Source: Sphingomonas flavalba (GTDB lineage: Bacteria > Pseudomonadota > Alphaproteobacteria > Sphingomonadales > Sphingomonadaceae). From it: a DNA stretch of 64,000 nucleotides. Each line of letters starts with the position of its first letter. Position 1 is the first letter of the stretch. Shown in pieces: positions 20,948-30,873 of the stretch. The notes below the pieces were generated by a model. It ran no database searches and was not told the origin of the DNA. It was given only the letters and a program-made list of their open reading frames with translations. Location of the stretch: NCBI RefSeq assembly GCF_004796535.1, contig NZ_SPHY01000011.1, positions 1 to 64,000 of the forward strand, given 5' to 3'. The translations under genes were made by a program, and so were the position numbers.

Positions 20948-23011
20948 CTACCCTGACCGCAGCAGGTTCACGCCCGCGTCACGCTCGAACAGGTAGAGCG
21001 CCAACCGCGCCGCCTGCCCGCGCGGGCCGTCCAGCCCACCGTCGCGGTCGACCAGCAGCCGCGCGTCATCGCTGGCGATCGGCAGCAGTTCCTGCAGGGC
21101 CGCGTCGTCGGCAAGGCGAAAGACATGCTCGCCCGACTGGCGGGTGCCAAGCAGTTCGCCCGCCCCGCGCAACCGCAGGTCCTCCTCGGCGATGCGGAAG
21201 CCGTCATTGGTCTCGCGCATCAGCGCCAGCCGGGCGCGCCCGGTCTCGCTCAACTGCCGCCCGCGCAGCAGCAGGCAGACCGACCGGCCGCTGCCGCGCC
21301 CGACCCGGCCCCGCAACTGGTGCAGTTGGGCCAGCCCGAACCGCTCGGCGCCCTCGACGATCATCAGCGTCGCGTTCGGCACGTCGACGCCGACCTCGAT
21401 CACCGTCGTCGCGACGAGCAGCGCGGTCTTGCCGGCGGCGAAGGCGGCCATCGCCGCGTCCTTGTCCGGCCCCTTCATCCGGCCGTGAACCAGCCCGACC
21501 CGGTCGTCGCCGAAGCGCAGGCGCAGCGCCGCCGCCCGCGCCTCCGCCGCCGCCTGGTCGCTTGTCTCGCTCTCCTCGACCAGCGGGCAGACCCAATAGG
21601 CCTGGCCGCCGCCGGACAGGTGGCGGGCGAGCGCGTCGACCACTTCGTCCAGCCGCGCGTCGGACAGCACCCGCGTCTCGACCGGCTGGCGGCCGGGCGG
21701 CATCTCGTCCAGCCGGCTGACGTCCATCTCGCCATAATGGGTCAGGGTCAGCGTGCGCGGGATCGGCGTCGCGGTCATCACCAGCAGGTGCGGCGGCCGC
21801 TCCGCCTTCTGCGCCAGCAGCAGCCGCTGGGCGACGCCGAAGCGGTGCTGCTCGTCGACCACCGCTAGCCCCAGCCGCTTATAGGCGACCGCCTGCTGGA
21901 AGATCGCGTGGGTGCCGACGAGAATGTCGATCGATCCGTCGGCCAGCCCGATCAGCGTCGATTCGCGCACCTTGCCTTTCTCGCGCCCGGTCAGGATCGC
22001 GACATTGACCGGCAGGCCGGCGAGCAGCGCGGTCAGGTTGGCGCAATGCTGGCGGGCGAGGATCTCGGTCGGCGCGAGCAGCGCGCCCTGCGCCCCGGCC
22101 TCGACCGCCGCCAGCAGCGCCATCAGCGCGACCAGCGTCTTGCCCGATCCGACGTCGCCCTGCAGCAGCCGCAGCATCGGCGTCGCCTGCGCCATGTCGC
22201 CGGTGATCTCGGCGATCGCGCGGGCCTGCGCCCCGGTCGGCGCATAGGGCAGGCGCAGCCGGTCGCGCAGCCGCCCGTCGCCGGCCAGCGGCTCGCCCCG
22301 CCGCTTGCGCTCGGACGCGCGGACCAGCATCAGCGCAAGCTGGTTGGCGAAAATCTCGTCATAGGCCAGCCGCCGCCGCGCCGCCTTGTCGGCCGGGTCG
22401 GCATGGGCGGTGGCGAGCGCCGCGCGCCACGCCGGCCAGCCCTGGCGGGCGAGGACGCTCGGTTCTATCCATTCCGGCAGGTCCGGCGCCCGTGCCAGCG
22501 CCTGCGCCGCCAGCGCCGCCAGCCGCTTGCCGGTCAGCCCTTCCGACAGCGGATAGACCGGCTCGCGCTCCGGCAGGTCGGCGGCCTCCTCGGGCGGCAG
22601 CACATGGTCCGGGTGGACGATCTGCCACTCCTCGCCATAGCTTTCCAGCTTGCCGGACACCACCCGCGCCTCGCCCAGCGGCAGCAGCTTCCTCGCCCAG
22701 CCCGGATTCCCCCCGAAATAGACCAGGCTGACGATATTTCCTTTTGAATCAGAGGCATGCACGCGAAATGGCGACCGCGCACCGCCCTGCCGGTAATCGA
22801 GCGGGGTCAATATTACCGTGATAACCTGACCGGAAACTACGCCGTCCAGGCTTGCCACCGGCGTCCGGTCGATGAACCCGCTCGGCAGGTGAAAGGCGAT
22901 ATCCACCGCCCGCGCCAGCCCCAGCCGCTCCAGCGGCCGGGCCAGTTGCGGCCCGATGCCTTTCAGCGCCGTCACTTCGGCGAACAGCGGATTGAGTATG
23001 GCGGGTCGCAT
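20948..23011 (-). CDS. recG: ATP-dependent DNA helicase RecG
   Basis: A 687-residue branch-migrating helicase that remodels stalled forks and Holliday junctions. The N-terminal wedge/OB region ('LKGIGPQLARPLERLG', 'SDSKGNIVSLVYFGGN') precedes Walker A GDVGSGKTLVAL near residue 285-296, the Walker B 'VVDEQHRFGVAQR' characteristic of RecG, 'TATPIPRTL' and motif VI 'QLRGRVGRGSG'. The C-terminal TRG-like helix follows. Length matches the family. It is transcribed divergently from sdhE-mfd. Confidence 0.97.
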   Translation of the reverse strand: MRPAILNPLFAEVTALKGIGPQLARPLERLGLARAVDIAFHLPSGFIDRTPVASLDGVVSGQVITVILTPLDYRQGGARSPFRVHASDSKGNIVSLVYFGGNPGWARKLLPLGEARVVSGKLESYGEEWQIVHPDHVLPPEEAADLPEREPVYPLSEGLTGKRLAALAAQALARAPDLPEWIEPSVLARQGWPAWRAALATAHADPADKAARRRLAYDEIFANQLALMLVRASERKRRGEPLAGDGRLRDRLRLPYAPTGAQARAIAEITGDMAQATPMLRLLQGDVGSGKTLVALMALLAAVEAGAQGALLAPTEILARQHCANLTALLAGLPVNVAILTGREKGKVRESTLIGLADGSIDILVGTHAIFQQAVAYKRLGLAVVDEQHRFGVAQRLLLAQKAERPPHLLVMTATPIPRTLTLTHYGEMDVSRLDEMPPGRQPVETRVLSDARLDEVVDALARHLSGGGQAYWVCPLVEESETSDQAAAEARAAALRLRFGDDRVGLVHGRMKGPDKDAAMAAFAAGKTALLVATTVIEVGVDVPNATLMIVEGAERFGLAQLHQLRGRVGRGSGRSVCLLLRGRQLSETGRARLALMRETNDGFRIAEEDLRLRGAGELLGTRQSGEHVFRLADDAALQELLPIASDDARLLVDRDGGLDGPRGQAARLALYLFERDAGVNLLRSG

Positions 23012-23082
23012 GGCTATCTGACCCCTCTAGCCCATCAGCCTGCTGGCCCGAAAGCCCGCCGGCCGCTTCGCATTGGACAAAT

Positions 23083-23349
23083 ATGGATCGCGACGCCCGC
23101 CTCAAACGCCTCCGCTTCCGCGCCTGGCATCGCGGCACCAAGGAGGCCGACCTGCTGGTCGGCGGATTCTTCGACCGCAACGCCGCCCGCTGGAGCATGG
23201 ACGAGATCGCCTGGTACGAGGCGCTGATGGACGAACAGGACGCCGACATCCTCGGCTGGGCGATCGGCACCATCCCGGTCCCGCCCGATATCGACGGGCC
23301 GATGATACGGGCGATGCAGGCGCTGGACTATATCCCGATCGCCGAATGA
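23083..23349 (+). CDS. sdhE: FAD assembly factor SdhE
   Basis: An 88-residue protein with the RGTKEADLLVGGF signature (RGxxE motif) required for covalent FAD attachment to SdhA of succinate dehydrogenase. Size and the acidic C-terminal helices match SdhE/YgfY/Sdh5. Its stop overlaps the mfd start (ATGA), and the gene is divergent from recG; this sdhE-mfd pairing is common in alphaproteobacteria. Confidence 0.95.
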   Translation: MDRDARLKRLRFRAWHRGTKEADLLVGGFFDRNAARWSMDEIAWYEALMDEQDADILGWAIGTIPVPPDIDGPMIRAMQALDYIPIAE

Positions 23350-26300
23350 CCGCCATCCAGACGATCTTGAACGCGGCCGATCCGCTTGTCCTGTCCGGCG
23401 CGCCGGCCGGCTTCCTGCCGTGGCTGTCCGCCGACGTCGCTCGCGCCGCGCGCGGCCGCCGCACCCTGTTCATCACGCCGGACGAGCAGGCGATGCGTGC
23501 GCTGGCTGACACCGCCGCCTTCTTCGCGCCGGAACTGCGCATCCTGACCTTTCCGGCGTGGGATTGCCTGCCGTACGACCGCGCTTCGCCGTCGCTGCGC
23601 GCCACCGCCGAGCGGCTGGCGACGCTCCATGCGTTGCAGGCGAAGCCGGTCGGGCCGGAACTGGTCGTCACCACGATCAACGCCGCGACTCAATGCACCC
23701 TGACGCCGTTCCGCATCCGCCAGCTCGTCGCCCGCCTCGCCCCCGGTGAACGGATCGAGCGCGACCGGCTCGCCGCGATGCTTCAGGCCAACGGCTATGT
23801 CCGGGTCGAAACCGTCGCCGACCCCGGCGAATATGCGGTGCGCGGCGGGCTGGTCGATCTGTTCCCGTCGGGCGAGGAACAGGCGCTGCGGCTCGACTTC
23901 TTCGGCGACGAGATCGAAACCGTCCGCCGTTTCGACCCGGCGGACCAGCGCACCACCGGCCGGGTCGACGGTTTCACCCTGTTGCCCGCGTCGGAGGCGC
24001 TGCTCGACGAGGACGGGATCAAGCGCTTTCGCGGCCGTTACCGCGAGACATTCGGCGCCACCGCCACCGGCGACCCGCTCTACCAGGCGATTTCGGACGG
24101 CCGGCGGCTGGCCGGCATGGAGCACTGGCTGCCGCTGATCGAGGACCGGATGGCGACGCTGTTCGACCATCTCGCCGACGACACCGTCATCATCCGCGAC
24201 CACGGCGCCCCGGCGGCGGCCGCCGCCCGGTTCGAGGCGATCGCCGACTATCACGCCAACCGCGTCCGCGCCCAGTCGTCAGACCCGGGCAGCTATCGCC
24301 CGCTCGACCCGGCGACACTCTATCTGCATGCCGATGACTGGGCGGCGCTGGTCGCGGCGCGGCCGATGCACCTCGTCTCGCCGTTCCGCGAACCGGAAAG
24401 CGCCGGCGTCCTCGACTTCGCCGTCGACGGCCCACGCGATTTCTCGCCGGAGCGGGCGCAGAACGCCAACGTCTACGAAGCGGTCGCCGCCCACGCCCGC
24501 ACGCTGGCACGCGGCGGCCGCAAGCTGGTCCTCGCCAGCTATTCCGCCGGCTCGCGTGAGCGGCTGTCCACCCTGCTTGCCGACCACGGCATGATTGGCC
24601 TGACCCCGGTGGATACATGGCAGGAGGCGCTGGGTGCCGCCCAGCACGGCGTCGCGCTGGTCGTCCTGCCGCTCGACCATGGCTTTGCCGCGCCCGATGT
24701 CGCGCTGCTGACCGAGCAGGACATGCTCGGCGACCGGCTGGTCCGGCGGCAGAAGCGCAAGAAAAGCGCCGACGCCTTCCTGTCCGAACTGGCGACGCTG
24801 ACGCCGGGCGATCTTGTCGTCCATGTCGACCACGGCATCGGCCGTTATGAGGGGCTGGCATCGATCCCGGTCGGCACCAGCCCGCACGATTGCGTGTGGC
24901 TGACCTATGCCGGCGGCGACAAGCTGTATGTGCCGGTCGAAAATATCGACGTGCTGTCACGCTACGGCGCGGAAGGCGAAGGCATCGCGCTCGACCGGCT
25001 GGGCGGCGAGGCATGGCAGCGGCGCAAGGCGCAGATGAAGGAGCGGATTCGCGAGATCGCGAACGAGCTGATCAAGACCGCCGCCGAACGCGCGCTGCGC
25101 CCCGCCGACGTGGCGGAACCGGATGCCGGCGGCTACCCCGCCTTCGTCGACCGCTTTCCCTATCAGGAAACCGACGACCAGGAACGCGCGATCGGCGACG
25201 TCATCGCCGACCTCGCCGCCGGCAAGCCGATGGACCGGCTGGTCTGCGGCGATGTCGGCTTCGGCAAGACGGAAGTGGCGCTGCGCGCCGCCTTCGTCGC
25301 CGCAATGGCGGGGATGCAGGTCGCGCTGGTCTGCCCGACCACCCTGCTCGCCCGCCAGCACCACATGAATTTCGTCGAGCGGTTCCAGGGTTTTCCAATC
25401 CGCGTCGGCCGCCTGTCCCGCTTGGTCCCGGCGCGGGAAGCGAAGATGGTCAAGGAGGGGCTGGCCGACGGCACGCTCGACATCGTCATCGGTACCCATG
25501 CGGTCATCGCCAAAGGCGTCACCTTCAAGCGGCTGGGCCTGGTCATCGTCGATGAGGAGCAGCGTTTCGGCGTCGTCCACAAGGAACGGCTGAAAGCGCT
25601 GAAAACCGACGTGCATCAACTGACCCTGACCGCCACGCCGATTCCGCGTACCTTGCAGATGGCGATGTCGGGCCTGCGCGAACTATCGGTCATCCAGACT
25701 CCGCCGGTCGACCGGCTGGCGGTGCGCACCTATGTGATGCCGTGGGACCCGGTGGTGCTGCGCGAGGCGCTGCTGCGCGAACATTATCGCGGCGGCCAGA
25801 GCTTCTTCGTCACCCCGCGCATTGCCGACCTGCCCGACATCGAACGCTTCCTGCGCGAAGAGGTGCCGGAGGTGCGCTATATCGTCGCCCATGGTCAGAT
25901 GGCGCCCGGCATGGTGGAGGAGCGGATGGCCGCCTTCTACGACAAGCGCTACGACGTGCTGCTGTCGACAACGATCGTCGAGAGCGGCCTCGACATCCCC
26001 AGCGCCAACACGCTGATCGTCCACCGCGCCGACCGCTTCGGCCTGGCCCAGCTTTACCAGCTGCGCGGCCGCGTCGGCCGGTCCAAGACCCGCGCCTATG
26101 CCTATCTGACCACCCATGAGCGGGTGCTGACCGAAACCGCGGAAAAACGGCTGAAGGTGCTGTCGGACCTCGACAGCCTCGGCGCCGGTTTCCAGCTCGC
26201 CAGCCACGACCTCGACATTCGCGGCGCCGGTAATCTGCTGGGCGACGAGCAATCCGGGCATATCAGGGAAGTCGGGTTCGAACTGTACCAGGCGATGCTT

Positions 26301-26807
26301 GAAGACGCGATCCTGAGCGCCAAGGCCGGCGGCATCGGCCGGGAAATGGCGAAGGACGATTTCTCGCCGCAGATCACCGTCGACGCGCCGATCATGATCC
26401 CCGACGATTACGTGCCGGACCTCGACCTGCGCATGGGCCTCTATCGCCGCCTGAACGAGATCGAGGACAAGCAGGGCATCGAAGCATTCGCCGCCGAGAT
26501 GATCGACCGCTTCGGCAAGCTACCGGAGGCGACCGCCAACCTGCTGACGGTGATCGAGATCAAGCTGAACGCCAAGCGCGCTAGCGTCGCCAAGATCGAT
26601 GCCGGGCCGCGCGGCGCGCTGGTCAGCTTCCACCAGGACAGCTTCCCCGACATCCCTGGCCTGCTCGCTTACGTGGAGCGGCTGAAAGGCACCGCAAAGC
26701 TGCGCCCCGACAACCGGCTGGTGATCAGCCGGCCGTGGGGCGACCCCAAGGCGCGGTTGAACGGCGCGCTCCAGCTCTCGCGCGGACTGGCGAAAATCGT
26801 CGGATAG
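23346..26807 (+). CDS. mfd: Transcription-repair coupling factor Mfd
   Basis: A 1153-residue DNA translocase that pushes stalled RNA polymerase off lesions and recruits UvrA. The UvrB-homology module ('LTFPAWDCLPYDRASP', 'NGYVRVETVADPGEYAVRGG', the latter exactly 20 residues) is at the N-terminus; the RNA-polymerase interaction domain is near 'DLVVHVDHGIGRYEGL'; Walker A GDVGFGKTEVAL starts near residue 635; Walker B 'VIVDEEQRFGVVHKE' and 'QLRGRVGRSKTRAYAY' complete the RecG-like motor; the TRCF domain ends the protein. The start overlaps the sdhE stop. Confidence 0.97.
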   Translation: MTAIQTILNAADPLVLSGAPAGFLPWLSADVARAARGRRTLFITPDEQAMRALADTAAFFAPELRILTFPAWDCLPYDRASPSLRATAERLATLHALQAKPVGPELVVTTINAATQCTLTPFRIRQLVARLAPGERIERDRLAAMLQANGYVRVETVADPGEYAVRGGLVDLFPSGEEQALRLDFFGDEIETVRRFDPADQRTTGRVDGFTLLPASEALLDEDGIKRFRGRYRETFGATATGDPLYQAISDGRRLAGMEHWLPLIEDRMATLFDHLADDTVIIRDHGAPAAAAARFEAIADYHANRVRAQSSDPGSYRPLDPATLYLHADDWAALVAARPMHLVSPFREPESAGVLDFAVDGPRDFSPERAQNANVYEAVAAHARTLARGGRKLVLASYSAGSRERLSTLLADHGMIGLTPVDTWQEALGAAQHGVALVVLPLDHGFAAPDVALLTEQDMLGDRLVRRQKRKKSADAFLSELATLTPGDLVVHVDHGIGRYEGLASIPVGTSPHDCVWLTYAGGDKLYVPVENIDVLSRYGAEGEGIALDRLGGEAWQRRKAQMKERIREIANELIKTAAERALRPADVAEPDAGGYPAFVDRFPYQETDDQERAIGDVIADLAAGKPMDRLVCGDVGFGKTEVALRAAFVAAMAGMQVALVCPTTLLARQHHMNFVERFQGFPIRVGRLSRLVPAREAKMVKEGLADGTLDIVIGTHAVIAKGVTFKRLGLVIVDEEQRFGVVHKERLKALKTDVHQLTLTATPIPRTLQMAMSGLRELSVIQTPPVDRLAVRTYVMPWDPVVLREALLREHYRGGQSFFVTPRIADLPDIERFLREEVPEVRYIVAHGQMAPGMVEERMAAFYDKRYDVLLSTTIVESGLDIPSANTLIVHRADRFGLAQLYQLRGRVGRSKTRAYAYLTTHERVLTETAEKRLKVLSDLDSLGAGFQLASHDLDIRGAGNLLGDEQSGHIREVGFELYQAMLEDAILSAKAGGIGREMAKDDFSPQITVDAPIMIPDDYVPDLDLRMGLYRRLNEIEDKQGIEAFAAEMIDRFGKLPEATANLLTVIEIKLNAKRASVAKIDAGPRGALVSFHQDSFPDIPGLLAYVERLKGTAKLRPDNRLVISRPWGDPKARLNGALQLSRGLAKIVG

Positions 26808-26819
26808 AAAGAAGAAGGA

Positions 26820-26861
26820 CGCGGCGGCCCCCGGCCTGCAACATGCCGGGGAACCGCCGCG
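26820..26861. terminator. Bidirectional hairpin between mfd and a PEP-CTERM gene
   Basis: CGCGGCGG (26820-26827) pairs with CCGCCGCG (26854-26861), with an inner CCGGC/GCCGG stem. It lies between convergent genes; on the minus strand it is followed by TCCTTCTTTC, a weak T-rich tail. Confidence 0.65.
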
Positions 26862-26870
26862 AATACGCGA

Positions 26871-27647
26871 TCAGGCGGCGTAGCTGACCGTGCGGACCCG
26901 CCGCCGTGTCGCCGCGCCGATCAGGCCGAAGCCAGCGATCAGCATCGCCCAGGTCGCCGGTTCCGGCACCCCGCCAGGAACGGTGATCTGGCCAGCCTGG
27001 GCAAAGCGCAGATTGTCGATAGCGAAGCCACTGCCTTCGGCTCCGACCAGATTGAGGAACACACCGGCGATCTGCGGCGTGCCATCGGCCGTCACCAGCC
27101 CCAGGAACTCGATTCCGAAGCCAGTGTTGACAACCGTTCCCAACAAAGAACCGTCACGAGCGAACGCAGTGATGCCGGTCGAGCCGATATTGTCGAAGAA
27201 ACCGCCGTCAAACCCGACACCGGCCAGATCAACATCGAACAGCACCGCGATCGGGCCATTGAACGTCGGCGAACCAGACAGGACCGGCGACGTCGGATTG
27301 GCGCCGTCCGAGGAGATGAAGGTGTTCGGCGAGGCTGCGTCCAGCGTCAGCGGTCCGGTCGGACTTCCCGAAACACAGCCGCTTGCTGCCGCGCCGGGGC
27401 AATCGGTCCCCGGATTCGCGCTCAGCGCCTGACCGACGAAGAATCCGCCGAACGTGACGTTCGGGGCGCCGGCACCGCCGCCATAATTGGCCGGCGCGTA
27501 AACCGGATTGACCGTACCCTGAGCATATTCGCTGAAGGTGATGAGGCCGGCGTCCGGGTGGAAGTCCCCTGGGTTGACCCGAACGATTTGCGCCTGCGCC
27601 GCTCCGGCGAACAGCACGACGGCCGAAAATGCAAGAAGAGTCTTCAT
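26871..27647 (-). CDS. PEPxxWA-CTERM sorting-domain secreted protein
   Basis: A 258-residue exported protein: signal peptide KTLLAFSAVVLFAGAAQA, a Gly/Asn/Ser-rich beta-type body ('ITFSEYAQGTVNPVYAP', 'VGFDGGFFDNIGSTGI', 'GSGFAIDNLRFAQ') as in many sphingomonad PEP-CTERM proteins, and the sorting tail VPEPATWAM-LIAGFGLIGAATRRR. The sorting tail is almost identical to that of the gene at 19794-20408. A GGGG ribosome-binding site precedes the ATG, and a GGACTC-TCAT-GAGTCC hairpin lies about 20 bases upstream. Function unknown. Confidence 0.88.
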   Translation of the reverse strand: MKTLLAFSAVVLFAGAAQAQIVRVNPGDFHPDAGLITFSEYAQGTVNPVYAPANYGGGAGAPNVTFGGFFVGQALSANPGTDCPGAAASGCVSGSPTGPLTLDAASPNTFISSDGANPTSPVLSGSPTFNGPIAVLFDVDLAGVGFDGGFFDNIGSTGITAFARDGSLLGTVVNTGFGIEFLGLVTADGTPQIAGVFLNLVGAEGSGFAIDNLRFAQAGQITVPGGVPEPATWAMLIAGFGLIGAATRRRVRTVSYAA

Positions 27648-27665
27648 GCGTATTCCCCTAAACTG

Positions 27666-27681
27666 GGACTCTCATGAGTCC
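27666..27681 (-). promoter_or_regulatory. Leader hairpin upstream of the second PEP-CTERM gene
   Basis: GGACTCTCATGAGTCC forms a 6-bp stem with a four-base loop, 19 bases before the ATG at 27647. It may be an operator or mRNA leader structure. The rest of 27648-27902 is comparatively AT-rich, and I see no gene or clear promoter in it. Confidence 0.35.
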
Positions 27682-27902
27682 GGAAATCACGTATGCGACC
27701 CAAAGCGTCGGCTATTACCGCCAGCTGAAAAGAGTTACTGCGAAATTAACCGATCATCAAGACACTTGAACGGGTGCTCCATCCCAAATTGGGGCAATGA
27801 CAGACCGAATTAGCAGCAAGAGCGCCGAAAACCGGAAGAAAGCCCATCGCAGTTCATGACGATACAGCAATAAATTAAGCATTATAGTCAACCGTATAGC
27901 GA

Positions 27903-29915
27903 CTATTCCTGACTGTCGATCAACGCCGCCAACTCTGCACTGGTCAACGGCATCGCAAAGAGGAAGCCCTGACAATAAGTGCAGCCGGCTTCGGCGAGCA
28001 GCGCCAGCTGCTCCTCCGTTTCCACACCCTCGGCAATGACGCCCAGGTCAAGTGAACGCGCCATTTCGATCACCCCGTGCACCACCACCCGGTCACGGCT
28101 CGACCCGGCAATGTCTTCCGACAATTTCTTGTCGATCTTCAGATAGTCGAGCGGCAGCGCCTTCAGGTAGGCAAGGCTGGAATAGCCGGTGCCGAAATCG
28201 TCGATCGCTACCCGGCAGCCGCCGGCGCGCAGCGCGGCAAGCAGGTCGGCGGCGGCATTCAGGTCGTTGATCAGCCCGCTCTCGGTCAACTCCACGGTCA
28301 TCCGCGACCGGCTGAACCCGGCGGCGTCGACGATCGCGAGGAAATGCTCCGCAAAACCGGGCCGGCCGATATCGGCGGCGACGATGTTGACCGACAGGCG
28401 CAGCCCGGCCAGCGCCGCCGGCCACGCCGCCGCCTCCGCGATCGCCCGGCGCTGGATATGCTCGGAAAGCTGGACGATATGGTCGGACCGCTCGGCGGCG
28501 GCGAACAGCATTTCCGCGCCCAGTTCGCCAAGAACCGGGTGGCGCCAGCGCGCCAGCGCTTCGACGCCGACGATCTCGCCGGTCGCCACCGCCACCTGCG
28601 GCTGGAACAGGATGTCGATCTCATCCTGAGCGAGGGCAGTGCGGATGTCGACCGCCAGCCGCTCTTCCCGCCCGGCCGCCACAGCCTCGCTGCCGCTGAG
28701 CAGGCGGATCGGCGCCGAATCCTGGATGCGCGCCTCGGCCAGCGCGGCGCTGGCGCGGCGCAGCATCTCGATCGGGTCGTCCTCTCCTTCCCCGGCGATC
28801 ACCCCACCGATCCGGCAGCCGACGCTGACCGGTTCCGCGTCCGGCATGAACGGCCGCGCCATCGCATCGACGATATGCTCGGCAAGCAGGCGCGCCCTTT
28901 CCGCCGCCAACCCCGGCGCGACGCCGACCAGAAAGGAGGCGCCGGCCATCCGCGCGACCAGGGTGCGCCGGCCCCCGACATCCTCCGCCAGCCGCTCGAC
29001 CCGCCGCGCCGCCGCCTTCAGCAGCGCGTCTCCGGTCGCCCGGCCATAGGCGGCGTTGACCATCTCGAACCGGTTGACCGACACCAGCAGCAAACAGGTG
29101 CCGGCGCCGCGTCGTACGGCCGCCGCGATCCAGCGTCGCGCCTCCCCGGCATCAGCGAGACCGGTCAGCGGGTCGCGGAAGCGGCGGCGGCCACCGGCAG
29201 CCGGGGCCAGCGCTTCGATCGTCCCGGCAATGCCGCCGGGCAGGCGCTGGAGGTGATGGGCGACTGGCTCGCCGCTGCCCGGCAGGCGGTGGGTGAAGGC
29301 GGTGGCGTCGCTGCCGTCGCGCAGCCGCCGGAATGCCTCGCGCGCGGCGCGGCGCCCCTCGGCATCGAGCCGCCGGTACAGCGCGCCTGCGGTCCGCGCG
29401 CCGGCCGACACACCGGCCAGGCCGCTGCCCATATGGAGCACGCCGTCGCTGAACCGCCAGGCCATGCTCGCCGCCGCCACGCCGCCCTCACCGCGCCAGC
29501 CGGCGGCCAGTCGATCGGCATGCCGCGCGGCAAAGCGCAGCGCCTGGCCGAACTCCTGGTCGCCGAACGGACTGGCGAGATAATGGGTGGCGCCGGCCGC
29601 ATACAGCGTATCGAGCCGCGCGATGTCGCCGCGCGACAGCAGCACGAGCAGCGCCGACGCATTGGATTGGGCCGGCTCGGCCAACGCCTGCACCGCCGCC
29701 AGCCCGTCGTCGAACGCGCCGCGCGCGTCGACCACCGCAACCGTCGCGCCGCTGGCGATGAAGCGCGCCTCCAGCCCGCTGGCTCGCCGCGCCGCGATCG
29801 CCCGCCAGCCGGCGCGCGACAGCACCGCCGCCAGCTCGTCCCGGTGCCGGAATGACAGCAGGAACAGCGGCTGACTCACGGAACTCGGCAAGGGTGCGGG
29901 CGACGGCTCGCTCAC
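27903..29915 (-). CDS. Cyclic-di-GMP phosphodiesterase-type protein: receiver-like, degenerate GGDEF, EAL
   Basis: About 670 residues, cytoplasmic. The N-terminal ~150 residues look like a receiver fold without a clear phospho-acceptor Asp. The GGDEF domain is degenerate: 'ARMAGASFLVGV' (about residue 320) replaces the catalytic GG(D/E)EF. The EAL domain keeps its catalytic set: VEALARW (about 448), 'LSVNIVA', 'VELTESG', 'IDDFGTGYSSLAYL', 'YLKIDKKL' and 'IAEGVETEEQL'. It should therefore hydrolyse cyclic di-GMP, with the GGDEF part structural or GTP-sensing. The GTG start at 29915 has GGAGAG six bases upstream. No partner kinase adjoins it. Confidence 0.88.
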   Translation of the reverse strand: MSEPSPAPLPSSVSQPLFLLSFRHRDELAAVLSRAGWRAIAARRASGLEARFIASGATVAVVDARGAFDDGLAAVQALAEPAQSNASALLVLLSRGDIARLDTLYAAGATHYLASPFGDQEFGQALRFAARHADRLAAGWRGEGGVAAASMAWRFSDGVLHMGSGLAGVSAGARTAGALYRRLDAEGRRAAREAFRRLRDGSDATAFTHRLPGSGEPVAHHLQRLPGGIAGTIEALAPAAGGRRRFRDPLTGLADAGEARRWIAAAVRRGAGTCLLLVSVNRFEMVNAAYGRATGDALLKAAARRVERLAEDVGGRRTLVARMAGASFLVGVAPGLAAERARLLAEHIVDAMARPFMPDAEPVSVGCRIGGVIAGEGEDDPIEMLRRASAALAEARIQDSAPIRLLSGSEAVAAGREERLAVDIRTALAQDEIDILFQPQVAVATGEIVGVEALARWRHPVLGELGAEMLFAAAERSDHIVQLSEHIQRRAIAEAAAWPAALAGLRLSVNIVAADIGRPGFAEHFLAIVDAAGFSRSRMTVELTESGLINDLNAAADLLAALRAGGCRVAIDDFGTGYSSLAYLKALPLDYLKIDKKLSEDIAGSSRDRVVVHGVIEMARSLDLGVIAEGVETEEQLALLAEAGCTYCQGFLFAMPLTSAELAALIDSQE

Positions 29916-30055
29916 AAGGGGCTCTCCACGCCGGCGATGCTAGCGGGGCTTTGCGCCGCCGCCAATGGCCTTGCTCCGGTCGCCGCGACCGCCTAACCCG
30001 ACAGCGTGGATAGTCGCCGCCCCTGCCCCGCCCCTTGTTCGGCCGCCCGGCGGCC

Positions 30056-30820
30056 GTGAAGCGCGCGCTCGTCGCCTCGCCGGCCGAATCCGCGCGCATC
30101 GCCGAGGCAGAGCTGCGGGCGCGCTATGAGTGGGTCGATCCGGGCGAAGCCGAACTGATTGTCGCGCTCGGCGGCGACGGCTTCATGCTGCAGACCCTGC
30201 ACGCGATGCTGGAACGCCACCGCACCGTCCCCGTCTACGGCATGAACCGCGGGACCGTCGGCTTCTTGATGAACAGCTACGATCCCGCCGGGCTCGACGC
30301 ACGGCTGGCGCGGGCGCGCACCTTCGCCGTCACCCCGCTGCGCATGGAGGCGTCGACGATCGAGGGCGAGCACGTCTCGCTGCCGGCGATCAACGAAGTG
30401 TCGCTGCTGCGCGAAACCCGCCAGACCGCCAAGCTGGAAGTCATGGTCAACGGCCGCGTCGTCATCGAGGAACTGGTCTGCGACGGCGTGCTGGTCGCGA
30501 CCCCGGCCGGGTCGACCGCCTACAACTTGTCGGCGAACGGGCCGATCCTGCCGCTCGGATCGGCGCTGCACGCGCTGACCCCGATCAGCCCGTTCCGCCC
30601 CCGCCGCTGGCGCGGCGCCGTCATCCCCGAAAGCGCCCGCATCCGCTTCCGCGTGCTCGAGCCGGTCAAGCGCCCGGTCAGCGCCGTCGCCGACCAGCGC
30701 GAAGTGCGCGACGTGACGCAGGTGGAGATCGGCATCGACCACGCCGCGTCGCTCAGCCTGATGTTCGATCCGGAGCACGCGCTCGACGAACGGATCGCGA
30801 TGGAACAATTCATGGTGTGA
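30056..30820 (+). CDS. nadK: NAD kinase
   Basis: A 254-residue protein that phosphorylates NAD to NADP. The diagnostic GGDG motif is at residues 39-42 ('[15 protein letters not shown]'), followed by '[13 protein letters not shown]', 'AINEVSLLR' and '[20 protein letters not shown]' (20 residues), all hallmarks of NadK. The start is uncertain: GTG 30056 gives the usual alphaproteobacterial N-terminus (MKRALVAS), while TTG 30035 would add seven residues; neither has a clear ribosome-binding site. Confidence 0.95.
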   Translation: MKRALVASPAESARIAEAELRARYEWVDPGEAELIVALGGDGFMLQTLHAMLERHRTVPVYGMNRGTVGFLMNSYDPAGLDARLARARTFAVTPLRMEASTIEGEHVSLPAINEVSLLRETRQTAKLEVMVNGRVVIEELVCDGVLVATPAGSTAYNLSANGPILPLGSALHALTPISPFRPRRWRGAVIPESARIRFRVLEPVKRPVSAVADQREVRDVTQVEIGIDHAASLSLMFDPEHALDERIAMEQFMV

Positions 30821-30873
30821 CCGGCTTGCCTTGCGGCGAAACCCGCTGCTATAGGCGCGCCTCGCAACCGTGT

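Noticed and set aside
28935-28990. Active diguanylate cyclase site
   Set aside because: The GGDEF signature is replaced by AGASF, so cyclase activity is unlikely.
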